Part shown: piece after piece, positions 8,806 to 15,974 of the stretch
How the letters are laid out: the number at the start of each line of letters is the position of its first letter
How positions within the stretch are numbered: position 1 is the stretch's first letter
Assembly: GCA_016463365.1 (NCBI GenBank)
Contig: JAEMRJ010000029.1
Span: 1-19,525, forward strand
Origin: Thermoleophilaceae bacterium
GTDB lineage: Bacteria; Actinomycetota; Thermoleophilia; Solirubrobacterales; JACPNS01
Direction of reading: 5' to 3'
Length of the DNA stretch: 19,525 nt
The notes under the pieces: generated by a model
Database searches by the model: none
What the model was told of the DNA's origin: nothing
Seen by the model: the letters and a program-made list of their open reading frames with translations, nothing else
Translations under genes and position numbers: made by a program

Positions 8806-9216
8806 GTGAGCAACGATCCCGACTGCATCTTCTGCGCGATCGCCACGCGCACCGGTCAGGCCGAGGTGATCGAGGCCGACGACGTGGCGATCGCCTTCCT
8901 CGACATTGCGCCTGCAACGCGCGGTCACGCGCTTGTGATCCCCCGCAACCATGCGGCAGATGTCCTGGAGATTGACCCCGATGACCTGGCGCATGTGGCA
9001 AGGATGGCCCAGTCGATCGCCAAGCGGATGCCCGACGCACTCGGCTGTGACGGCGTGAACCTGCTCAATTCCTGCGGCAGTGCGGCCTGGCAGACCGTCT
9101 TTCACTTCCACATGCACGTGATTCCACGCTATGCCGACGATCCCCTGAGGCTGCCCTGGACGCCGGGAGAGCCGCAGTTTGATGGTCTCCCCGCGGTCGC
9201 CCAGCTCCTGCGCTGA
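8806..9216 (+). CDS. HIT family protein (histidine triad nucleotide hydrolase)
   Basis: HIT proteins hydrolyse nucleotide phosphoramidates, dinucleoside polyphosphates or related compounds. The 136-residue product has the triad HFHMH at 100-104, within VFHFHMHVIPR, as the nucleotide-binding and catalytic site. CIFC (Cys7, Cys10) together with His49 in IPRNHA suggests the structural zinc site of the HinT/Fhit-like branch. The open frame could begin upstream at 8770, but HIT homologues start close to the CIFC motif, and a TANNNT box precedes the GTG at 8806, so that start is chosen. Substrate and pathway cannot be stated. Confidence 0.92.
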   Translation: MSNDPDCIFCAIATRTGQAEVIEADDVAIAFLDIAPATRGHALVIPRNHAADVLEIDPDDLAHVARMAQSIAKRMPDALGCDGVNLLNSCGSAAWQTVFHFHMHVIPRYADDPLRLPWTPGEPQFDGLPAVAQLLR

Positions 9217-9243
9217 GCGCCCGCCCGGCCAAAAACCACCCGG

Positions 9244-9266
9244 TGGACCGCGTATCCTTCGGTCCA
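9244..9266 (+). promoter_or_regulatory. Inverted repeat and -10 box in front of infA
   Basis: A perfect 7-base inverted repeat, TGGACCG at 9244-9250 and CGGTCCA at 9260-9266, ends one base before the infA ATG at 9268. The 9-base loop contains TATCCT (9253-9258), a TANNNT -10 box ending 9 bases before the ATG. No Shine-Dalgarno is visible. The palindrome could be an operator around the -10 box, or, if transcription starts further upstream, an RNA hairpin hiding the start codon. The repeat is seen directly; its function is inferred. Confidence 0.45.
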
Positions 9267-9267
9267 G

Positions 9268-9486
9268 ATGGGAAAAGAAGAAAAAATTGAGATGGAGGGC
9301 GAGATCCTCGAAGCCCTCCCGAACACGATGTTCAAGGTCAAGCTCGACAACGACCATGAAGTGCTCGGGCACATCTCGGGCAAAATGCGCCGCCACTACA
9401 TCAGGATCCTTCCCGGCGACCGCATCAAGATCGAGCTTTCGCCTTACGACCTCTCACGCGGTCGCATCACGTACCGCTACAAGTAG
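9268..9486 (+). CDS. infA: Translation initiation factor IF-1
   Basis: IF-1 is a small OB-fold protein that occupies the ribosomal A site during initiation. The 72-residue product is full length and nearly canonical: [45 protein letters not shown] and the closing [15 protein letters not shown]. In Actinobacteria infA usually sits between map or rpmJ and rpsM in the ribosomal protein cluster. Here it stands alone after a HIT gene and before a convergent ABC operon. Either the gene has moved in this lineage or this is a second copy, which the window cannot decide. The start is fixed by the family length. Confidence 0.97.
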   Translation: MGKEEKIEMEGEILEALPNTMFKVKLDNDHEVLGHISGKMRRHYIRILPGDRIKIELSPYDLSRGRITYRYK

Positions 9487-9540
9487 CGGACGCGCTGTAC
9501 CGGATGGTCGGCACGCGGCGCGTGCCTCCGTGTAGCGGAC
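9483..9540. repeat. Hairpin flanked by a 9-base direct repeat, between convergent genes
   Basis: GGCACGC (9510-9516) and GCGTGCC (9520-9526) form a perfect 7-base stem with a 3-base loop. They lie between infA and the end of the convergent permease gene. No T-run follows on either strand, so at best this is a terminator lacking a U-tract. The direct repeat GTAGCGGAC at 9483-9491 and 9532-9540 brackets the hairpin; its first copy contains the infA stop codon. Confidence 0.4.
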
Positions 9541-9541
9541 T

Positions 9542-10318
9542 CTAAACCTCGTTCATACGCCCGATTCGCCAGACGGCGAACCACGCTGACAGCGCGACCA
9601 TGCCCACCAGCGCGACGATCCCTGGCCAGAGGCTGTCCCACGTTGTCGTCGAGATGTACGGCGCACGGACGGCGTCGAGCACGTAGGTGAACGGGTTCAC
9701 GCGCGCCACGCTCTGCAGCCACGGCGCGAGCAGGGCGATCGGCGCGTATACGGCCGAAAGCTGCATCAGCATGAAGCCCGAGGACTGCATCAGTGGCGCG
9801 GCGTCCTGCGAGCGGAACTTCATCGCCAGGCCGCAGCTCCAGAACGCCATGACGGCAGCGAGCAGGGCGGCGGCGACGAGCGAGATCACGATCCCGCCGA
9901 CGCCGGGCCAGGTGAGGCCGGCAAGCATGCCGATCGCCACCAGCAGCAGCGACGGGAGCAGCACACGCACGCCCGCCGAGACGACGAGCCCGCCGAGCAC
10001 CACCCAACGCGGGGCGGGGGCGAGCAGCATGCGGTCAAACCACCCGCTTTCGATGTCGCGGGCGAGGTTCACGCCGGTGGCGGCGCCGGTGAATGCAGCC
10101 GACTGGATGAATCCGACCGGCAGGATCCAGTTCAGATAGTCACTGCCCCCGAAGCCGGGCAGCAGAGCGAGTCCGCCGAACACCGAGTACGTGCCGAGCA
10201 TGAAGATGCAAGGCGCGAGTACGCCGGGAAGCGATGCGCCCGGGACGCGGATGATCTCGTTCAGGCCGCGCCGTGCCAGCGCGCCGACCAGCCGGAAACC
10301 TTCGGTCACGCCGGTCAT
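9542..10318 (-). CDS. ABC-2 type transporter permease (second of pair)
   Basis: This is an integral membrane subunit of an ABC exporter of the DrrB/ABC-2 type. The 258-residue product has about six hydrophobic segments. These include one in the region GVLAPCIFMLGTYSVFGG, one near VGFIQSAAFTGAATGV and several between about residues 100 and 245. The cytoplasmic motif NLARDIESGWFDRMLLAP is the conserved ABC-2 loop that contacts the ATPase, and the upstream permease has a matching DNGFFDRMIVAP. The ATG overlaps the stop of the upstream permease by 4 bases (ATGA), so translation is probably coupled. The two permeases likely form a heterodimer with one ATPase type. The exported substrate is unknown. 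Confidence 0.88.
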   Translation of the reverse strand: MTGVTEGFRLVGALARRGLNEIIRVPGASLPGVLAPCIFMLGTYSVFGGLALLPGFGGSDYLNWILPVGFIQSAAFTGAATGVNLARDIESGWFDRMLLAPAPRWVVLGGLVVSAGVRVLLPSLLLVAIGMLAGLTWPGVGGIVISLVAAALLAAVMAFWSCGLAMKFRSQDAAPLMQSSGFMLMQLSAVYAPIALLAPWLQSVARVNPFTYVLDAVRAPYISTTTWDSLWPGIVALVGMVALSAWFAVWRIGRMNEV

Positions 10319-11090
10319 CGGCTGCCGCCCAGGCGCACGCGCAGCGCGAGTACCGCGATGAGCGAAGTGAACACCGCCATCCCGATACCGACGGCGAAGG
10401 CCTTGAGCTCGACGCTGCCGCTGTTGCCGGCGATGATCGGACCGCGGATGCCCTCGGCGAGGTAGCTGATCGGGTTGTAGGAGGCGACGGCCTCGGCCGG
10501 CCCGGTCAGCAGTTCACGCGGGAAGAATGCCGACGAAAGAAAGATGATCACGAAGACGAGGGGAAACATTCCCTGAACCCACTGGGCCTGGGCGCGCAGC
10601 GAAAGCGCGACCGCGAGTCCGCCGAGCGATGCGCTTGAGAGCGCGGCGAGCATGAGGATGATCAGCACGCCGAGCACGCCGCCTTCGATCGGAGCGCCGA
10701 ACGCCACCCCGAGGGCCAGATACAGGATTGCCTGGAACAGAGCGATTACCGCCGTACCGAGCACGCGACCGAGCACAAGCGCAGAGCGTGGGATCGGCGC
10801 GACGATCATGCGGTCGAAGAAGCCGTTGTCGACGTCGACCGACAGCGCGATCCCGGTCATCAGGCCGCCGAGCATCGTCGACTGGATGATCGCCCCGGCC
10901 AGGGCGAACTGGAAGAAGCTGTCGACCTGCGGAAAACCGGGGAGGTCGATCGCGCGCGCGGCGCCGCCCGAGGTGACGACCAGAAACATCGTCGGTACCA
11001 GGAATATCGGCGTGAGCATCTGCGGCTTGCGCACGACGCGCGTGATCTGGCGCGATCCGATCGCCCAGACGATTCTGAAGTAGGCGAGAT

Positions 11091-11094
<4 letters not shown>
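10315..11094 (-). CDS. ABC-2 type transporter permease (first of pair)
   Basis: This 259-residue membrane protein is a paralogue of the downstream permease. It has about six hydrophobic stretches, among them TPIFLVPTMFLVVTSGG, the region after QFALAGAIIQSTMLGGL, and the C-terminal FAVGIGMAVFTSLIAVLAL. The cytoplasmic coupling loop reads VDVDNGFFDRMIVAPIPRSAL. The GTG start overlaps the end of the ATPase gene by 4 bases (GTGA) and its stop overlaps the next permease start by 4 bases, so the three genes form a tight operon. ABC-2 exporters move drugs, lipids, polysaccharides or other envelope components; nothing here identifies the cargo. Confidence 0.88.
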
Positions 11095-12062
<968 letters not shown>

Positions 12063-12069
12063 CAGCAGC

Positions 12070-12096
12070 AGTCTAGTTCTATGAACGTCGAACTAG
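12070..12096 (-). promoter_or_regulatory. Promoter -10 box and overlapping inverted repeat of the ABC operon
   Basis: On the reverse strand TAGACT (complement of 12070-12075) ends 7 bases before the ATPase ATG, the same spacing as other TANNNT boxes here. Overlapping it, CTAGTTC (12073-12079) and GAACTAG (12090-12096) form a perfect 7-base inverted repeat with a 10-base spacer. A third GAAC at 12083-12086 makes a GTTC-N3-GAAC-N3-GAAC array. Position over the -10 box suggests a repressor operator. No regulator gene is adjacent, so the binding protein is unknown. Confidence 0.5.
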
Positions 12097-12161
12097 TAGA
12101 AGTGAGGCAATTGCTGCCAGATCGCATTCAAAAGCGCAACTTCCGGCCGCTGAAGCGTATT

Positions 12162-12167
12162 TAATCT
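12162..12167 (+). promoter_or_regulatory. Candidate -10 box for the exported-protein gene
   Basis: TAATCT fits TANNNT. It ends 3 bases before the ATG at 12171 and 6 before the ATG at 12174, so the second ATG fits the spacing seen at other genes. The box lies in the 108-base divergent gap shared with the ABC operon. Confidence 0.45.
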
Positions 12168-12173
12168 CACATG

Positions 12174-12911
12174 ATGAAGAACTTTTACCGAGCGGCCGGT
12201 CTGCGTCGCAGTTTCGTTGTATCCGTGATTGCCGCGCTCACGCTTGTGATCACCGCCGTAGCGTACGGATCCGTGCGCGAAGTCGGTGGGCTCACGCTTT
12301 TCACAGCACCCACCTGCCAGGACACCAACTGCCAGGTTCTGACGCGCACAACGGTCTTTCAGCTGAAGGTCGGCAACAAGAGCAACGTTTCGCGCGTGCC
12401 GCGGGACGGGCAGGTCGTCGCCTACACGATGTACCTCCCGTCAGTTGTGAGCAAGTACTACACGTATTTTTCAACCACCTTCAGCGGCGCCCCGACCGCG
12501 CGTATCTCGATTCTTCGCCGCACGCCGCGCAAAGGCGTCACAAAGTACCGCTACACGCTGATCGCACAGAGCGACAAGCTGAATGTCAAGAACTACCTCG
12601 GTGGCGCTCCGACCTTTGCTCTGCCCAAGCCGCTGCCGGTCAAGCGCGGTGACATGATCGCGCTGACCACCGACAGCTGGCTGCCCAACTTCGTGCTCCG
12701 CGCCGAGGATCAGACGAGCACGTGGCGTTCGAGTCGGCCCAAGGGCAAGTGCTCGCGCGTGGGCACGGACATCACCAACCTGACGACAGCGACGATGCAC
12801 GAAAAGCTGAACCAGATCAAGCAGTACAACTGCGGGTTCACCGGTGCGCGCGTGCTCTACCACGCAACTGTGGTCGACACGCCGACGAAGACCAACTCTT
12901 CGAAGAAATAG
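12174..12911 (+). CDS. Exported protein of unknown function
   Basis: I do not recognise a named family. The product is about 245 residues. A basic start (KNFYRAAGLRRS) is followed by a hydrophobic segment of about 22 residues (FVVSVIAALTLVITAVAYGS), which is either a signal peptide or a membrane anchor. The rest is polar, rich in Thr, Ser and Lys, and looks like beta structure, with many short alternating strands (VAYTMYLPS, KYRYTLIAQS, GDMIALTTDS). Four cysteines outside the leader, at TCQDTNCQ, GKCSR and YNCGF, could form two disulfides outside the membrane. The tail is Lys/Ser/Thr-rich. It is divergent from the ABC operon and ends 3 bases from the convergent GGDEF gene. An ATG at 12171 is an alternative start. 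Confidence 0.8.
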   Translation: MKNFYRAAGLRRSFVVSVIAALTLVITAVAYGSVREVGGLTLFTAPTCQDTNCQVLTRTTVFQLKVGNKSNVSRVPRDGQVVAYTMYLPSVVSKYYTYFSTTFSGAPTARISILRRTPRKGVTKYRYTLIAQSDKLNVKNYLGGAPTFALPKPLPVKRGDMIALTTDSWLPNFVLRAEDQTSTWRSSRPKGKCSRVGTDITNLTTATMHEKLNQIKQYNCGFTGARVLYHATVVDTPTKTNSSKK

Positions 12912-12914
12912 TGC

Positions 12915-15107
12915 CTACGCGGCAGCCGTGACGCGCTCGCGCTGCTTGGCTTCACGTAGCGCCTCGTCCGCCCGCTGCATGAACTGTCGCGCTTCCTCGT
13001 GCTCTTCACGGAAGACGATCACCACGGTCGCGCCGGCGATGATGTCCGGCGTCAGGCGGATGCGCGCGCCAAGGATCGCCTCTGAGATGCGCGTCGCCAG
13101 CGAGTCCATGTCCGGGCGCAGGCTCGGCGCGCAGACGACGACGAACTCGTCGCCGCCGCGGCGGACCACCAACTCGTCCTCGCGCGCCACTGACTCAATC
13201 GCCCTCGCTGTCTCGATCAGCAGAGCGTCGCCCATGGAATGGCTGTAGCGGTCATTCACAGACTTGAAACGAACGAGATCGATCATCGCCAGGCAGACCT
13301 CGTCGCCGGTCACCTCGCAGCGTGCGATCTCCTGCTCGACACGCGTTTCGAAGCCGCGGATGTTTGCGGCACCGGTCAGAGGGTCCACGACCGACATCGC
13401 CTCTGCCGCGGCGCTGAACTCGTCCGCAAGCCGATCGCCGCGCTGGAGCAGGACATTCAACACGAGCAGCACGCCAATCAGCAGCGCGGCCTGCATCACG
13501 GCGAAGCGCTGACCCGATGCGATCACGAACCAGGCGTAGGCGCCGCTGGAAACCAGGACGTAGGGAATCGCCGGGCGCCATCCGAACACCATCACGGCGA
13601 GCGGCGCGCAAAGCACGCAGAGCTCGGCCAGGTAGTAGCGAGCGTCTCCCGAGAGCCAGACGCAGACGAGAACCAGCGCCAGCGTCGACGCGACGAACAG
13701 ATGCAACCAACCGTGATCCAGCTGTTTCCGAGCGGTGACGAGCGCTCCGACTCCGACGGTGATCAGGCCGATCACGCAGAGCAGCGTCGAGAGCGTCTTC
13801 GCATCCGGAAGCAGGCCCGCAAGTACAACGATCGAGATCAGCGCAGCCGGCACGAGTGCCGCGGCGGCGGCCATCCGCCAGTCGACCACGTCTGCGTCGC
13901 CGCGCGCGTGACCGCCGCGGCGCATGCGGCCCTGGTGCGCGCGCCGAGCGCCAGCCAGTGCGCGTGAGTTGTGTTCGTCGAGGCCGACCTGCGGGTGGTC
14001 GGCAACGGTCTCGGGGTTGCTGCCGGAGCGCTCCGGGTGGGCGTCGATCTTGGCGTCATGCAGGCCCTGGTCGACCCGGCGCAAGAACATCTCGGGGCTT
14101 TCTCCGGGCTCGTGTGCGACTCGAGTGACGCTTGCGCGGGGGTTCACCCCGGGGCAGACCGCCCGACGAGTCCGCTCGATCGACGCAGCAATGCGATCGC
14201 CGAAGCGGGCCATGTGCCGCCCGGGTGTGGCGACGGTCAGGATCGCGAACTCGTCGCCGCCGCGTCGGGCAAGCAGGTCTCCGGGATCGACTTCTTCGGC
14301 GAGCGCGTTGGCCACGGCTTTGAGCACGGTGTCCCCGAGTGCATAGCTGAAGCGGTCGTTGACCTCCTTGAAGTCGTCGAGGTCAATCGCGAACATCACT
14401 ATCTCGCTCTGATCCCGTGCGGATCGTTGTAGTTCCTGGCGCAACCGCGCGCGAAGGCCTCGGAGGTTCGCCAGTCCGGTGAGTGGATCCGTGATCGAAC
14501 GGCTGTGATTTGCCGCGGCCGCGCGGCGAAGTCGGCTCTGGGAGACGACGAGCCCGGTGACCAGAGCGGCGGCGATGCCGGTGAGGATGATCTCTCGCGC
14601 GATCTGGGAGTTCGACCCCTGATGGGTCAGCAACATCGCGTTCATTGCCACGAGCGCCGCGGTGCAGTAGGGGATCGAGATGATCGGCTTGTGCATGTAT
14701 GCAACCGCCAGGACGGGAAACAGCAGGATCAGAACGAGCACGCCGATTGCTCCGCCCACCACGAATCCGCCCACCACAGCGAGGACCAGTGGCATCAGGA
14801 TGCGCAGCGGCGCCCCCCACGGTGCATCGGGCGCGAAGCGGGCGCCGAGCAGCAGCAACGGCGCGGCTGCGAGCGCGATCGTGCCAAGCACGCCGATCAC
14901 CGGGCTGATCAGATCGTCAGCAGCAATCTGATCGATCAGGACCACAGCAAGTCCACCGATCCAGTAGAGCGCGGCAGAGACAAACCAGCCCGCCTCGGCG
15001 GGAAGGCCGATACTCGTGAAGCCGCTCTCGTCGGCGTCTACGTCTGTTGTGGTGCCGACATGCCCTGCCGCACCGGGCTCCCCGTGAGGGAATCCGCTCA
15101 GTTCCAT
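12915..15107 (-). CDS. Tandem membrane-GGDEF protein (two putative diguanylate cyclase modules)
   Basis: GGDEF domains make the second messenger cyclic di-GMP from two GTP. This single 730-residue chain contains two copies of the same layout. A first group of about six membrane helices (roughly 40-190) is followed by GGDEF domain 1 (about 203-355, with FAIDLDDFKEVND and GGDEF at 283-287). A polar linker rich in Arg, His and Gly (about 356-405) leads to a second helix group (about 410-555) and GGDEF domain 2 (about 570-722, with MIDLVRFKSVND and GGDEF at 651-655). Both active-site motifs are intact. The inhibitory RxxD site is not kept: DPGD in domain 1 and REDE in domain 2. The frame opens at 15149; I prefer the ATG at 15107 because AGGGGA lies 5 bases upstream. 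Confidence 0.88.
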   Translation of the reverse strand: MELSGFPHGEPGAAGHVGTTTDVDADESGFTSIGLPAEAGWFVSAALYWIGGLAVVLIDQIAADDLISPVIGVLGTIALAAAPLLLLGARFAPDAPWGAPLRILMPLVLAVVGGFVVGGAIGVLVLILLFPVLAVAYMHKPIISIPYCTAALVAMNAMLLTHQGSNSQIAREIILTGIAAALVTGLVVSQSRLRRAAAANHSRSITDPLTGLANLRGLRARLRQELQRSARDQSEIVMFAIDLDDFKEVNDRFSYALGDTVLKAVANALAEEVDPGDLLARRGGDEFAILTVATPGRHMARFGDRIAASIERTRRAVCPGVNPRASVTRVAHEPGESPEMFLRRVDQGLHDAKIDAHPERSGSNPETVADHPQVGLDEHNSRALAGARRAHQGRMRRGGHARGDADVVDWRMAAAAALVPAALISIVVLAGLLPDAKTLSTLLCVIGLITVGVGALVTARKQLDHGWLHLFVASTLALVLVCVWLSGDARYYLAELCVLCAPLAVMVFGWRPAIPYVLVSSGAYAWFVIASGQRFAVMQAALLIGVLLVLNVLLQRGDRLADEFSAAAEAMSVVDPLTGAANIRGFETRVEQEIARCEVTGDEVCLAMIDLVRFKSVNDRYSHSMGDALLIETARAIESVAREDELVVRRGGDEFVVVCAPSLRPDMDSLATRISEAILGARIRLTPDIIAGATVVIVFREEHEEARQFMQRADEALREAKQRERVTAAA

Positions 15108-15214
15108 CTGTTTCCCCTGTCCCATGCGCCTGATTCGGCGCAGCCACATTGTGGGACAGTTCCGGCGATTACGCCAGTCGGGGGTACAACATTCGTTTAG
15201 TCGCGGACAGCGCT

Positions 15215-15231
15215 GCCTGCGGGAAGCAGGC
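15215..15231 (-). terminator. Weak hairpin at the end of the lipoprotein gene
   Basis: GCCTGC (15215-15220) and GCAGGC (15226-15231) form a 6-base stem with a 5-base loop, overlapping the stop codon of the reverse-strand lipoprotein gene. No T-run follows on the reverse strand, so termination is only a possibility. The 81-base gap 15150-15230 otherwise shows no clear promoter for the GGDEF gene. Confidence 0.3.
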
Positions 15232-15599
15232 TAGTTGCCCGGGGCTGCGCCGCCGGTGTCAGCGCCGGTGCCGGTGCCGGTGCCCGTTCCCGTTCCCGTT
15301 CCCGTTCCGGCGTCGGTGTCGGTGCCTGCGCCGCCGGTGTCAGTGCCGGTGTCCGTTCCGCTCGTGTCAGTGCCGGAGTCCGCGCTCTCGGTGCTGCTGT
15401 CGGCGGTGCTCGAAGTGGTTCCGGTTGCGCCGGCCTTCTTGGCGCTGGAGCTGGCGGCGATCGATCCTTCAGGAACTGAGAGCGGGGGCTTTTCGAGACT
15501 CGTGCTGGTGGTCTGGACTTCGCTGCCGCCACAGCCGGAAACCACCGCCGCAAGGGCGATCAGCGCGATCGCAGCGACCGCGCGGGCAGAATCAGCCAT
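15231..15599 (-). CDS. Putative lipoprotein with Thr/Gly/Asp repeat tail
   Basis: No enzyme family is recognised. From the ATG at 15599 the product is 122 residues. It has a hydrophobic leader (AIALIALAAVV) and a lipobox VSGC, so Cys23 should be lipidated and the protein held on the outer face of the membrane. The mature part is low complexity: a Ser/Thr/Ala region, then GTDT-type units, then a run of seven TG dipeptides encoded by hexanucleotide repeats. It has no aromatic-rich fold, which suggests an extended spacer. An upstream in-frame ATG at 15617 is less likely because 15599 gives a normal signal length. The start overlaps the end of the zinc-ribbon gene by 8 bases, implying coupled translation. 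Confidence 0.75.
   Translation of the reverse strand: MADSARAVAAIALIALAAVVSGCGGSEVQTTSTSLEKPPLSVPEGSIAASSSAKKAGATGTTSSTADSSTESADSGTDTSGTDTGTDTGGAGTDTDAGTGTGTGTGTGTGTGADTGGAAPGN
15264..15305. repeat. Hexanucleotide tandem repeat, 7 units
   Basis: On the plus strand three GCCGGT units, one GCCCGT and three TCCCGT units run without interruption. On the reverse strand every unit encodes Thr-Gly in the lipoprotein tail. The two unit types share four or five of six bases, consistent with expansion by slippage. Because the unit is six bases, copy-number change would alter length but not frame. Confidence 0.85.
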
Positions 15600-15897
15600 C
15601 AGATGCTTTGCCGGCATCAGGGGCTGAACTCTGGGCGGCCGGGATCCGGCGGTCGCAGTACGGACAGTCGTTCACGTCCTTCTGCAACAGCTGCTCGCGC
15701 GAGCAGCCGCAGAGACGGAGGTTTTCGGTGGCCCATGGAAGGTTGGAACTGGTCGGACCCACCGGCAGCACTTCGCCGACGACGACGAAGTCGGTACCGG
15801 ACTCACGGTCGACGTAGCGGTCACCTTCGTCGACGGTCGCGACGATGTCGCGCTTGTAGCCGGCCGAACGCAGTCGGTATTTCTGTGCATCACTCAC
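15592..15897 (-). CDS. Small putative zinc-ribbon protein
   Basis: No named family is recognised. From the GTG at 15897 the product is 101 residues. Residues 1-60 form a soluble, mixed-charge region with the strand TDFVVVGEVLPVG. Then come CGC (Cys63, Cys65) and CPYC (Cys78, Cys81), a four-cysteine arrangement that fits a zinc ribbon. The last 20 residues are a polar tail. The frame is open to 15930, but the GTG at 15897 is preferred because a TAGTCT box ends 8 bases upstream and the extra residues look non-coding. Its stop overlaps the lipoprotein start by 8 bases, so the two are probably coexpressed. Function is unknown; protein or nucleic acid binding are both possible. Confidence 0.72.
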   Translation of the reverse strand: MSDAQKYRLRSAGYKRDIVATVDEGDRYVDRESGTDFVVVGEVLPVGPTSSNLPWATENLRLCGCSREQLLQKDVNDCPYCDRRIPAAQSSAPDAGKASDG

Positions 15898-15905
15898 GGG
15901 ACAAA

Positions 15906-15911
15906 AGACTA
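15906..15911 (-). promoter_or_regulatory. Candidate -10 box for the zinc-ribbon gene
   Basis: Reverse-strand TAGTCT (complement of 15906-15911) fits TANNNT and ends 8 bases before the GTG at 15897. No Shine-Dalgarno is present. It faces away from the glycosyltransferase gene in a short divergent gap. Confidence 0.45.
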
Positions 15912-15955
15912 ACAACCGGGGTGGTTGCAACCGTCACGGACGCCGATGACACACA

Positions 15956-15961
15956 TATGCT
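15956..15961 (+). promoter_or_regulatory. Candidate -10 box for the glycosyltransferase gene
   Basis: TATGCT fits TANNNT and ends 13 bases before the ATG at 15975, giving a very short leader. It overlaps the alternative ATG at 15957; if this box is used, translation must start at 15975. Confidence 0.35.
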
Positions 15962-15974
15962 GCCAACGTCCACG

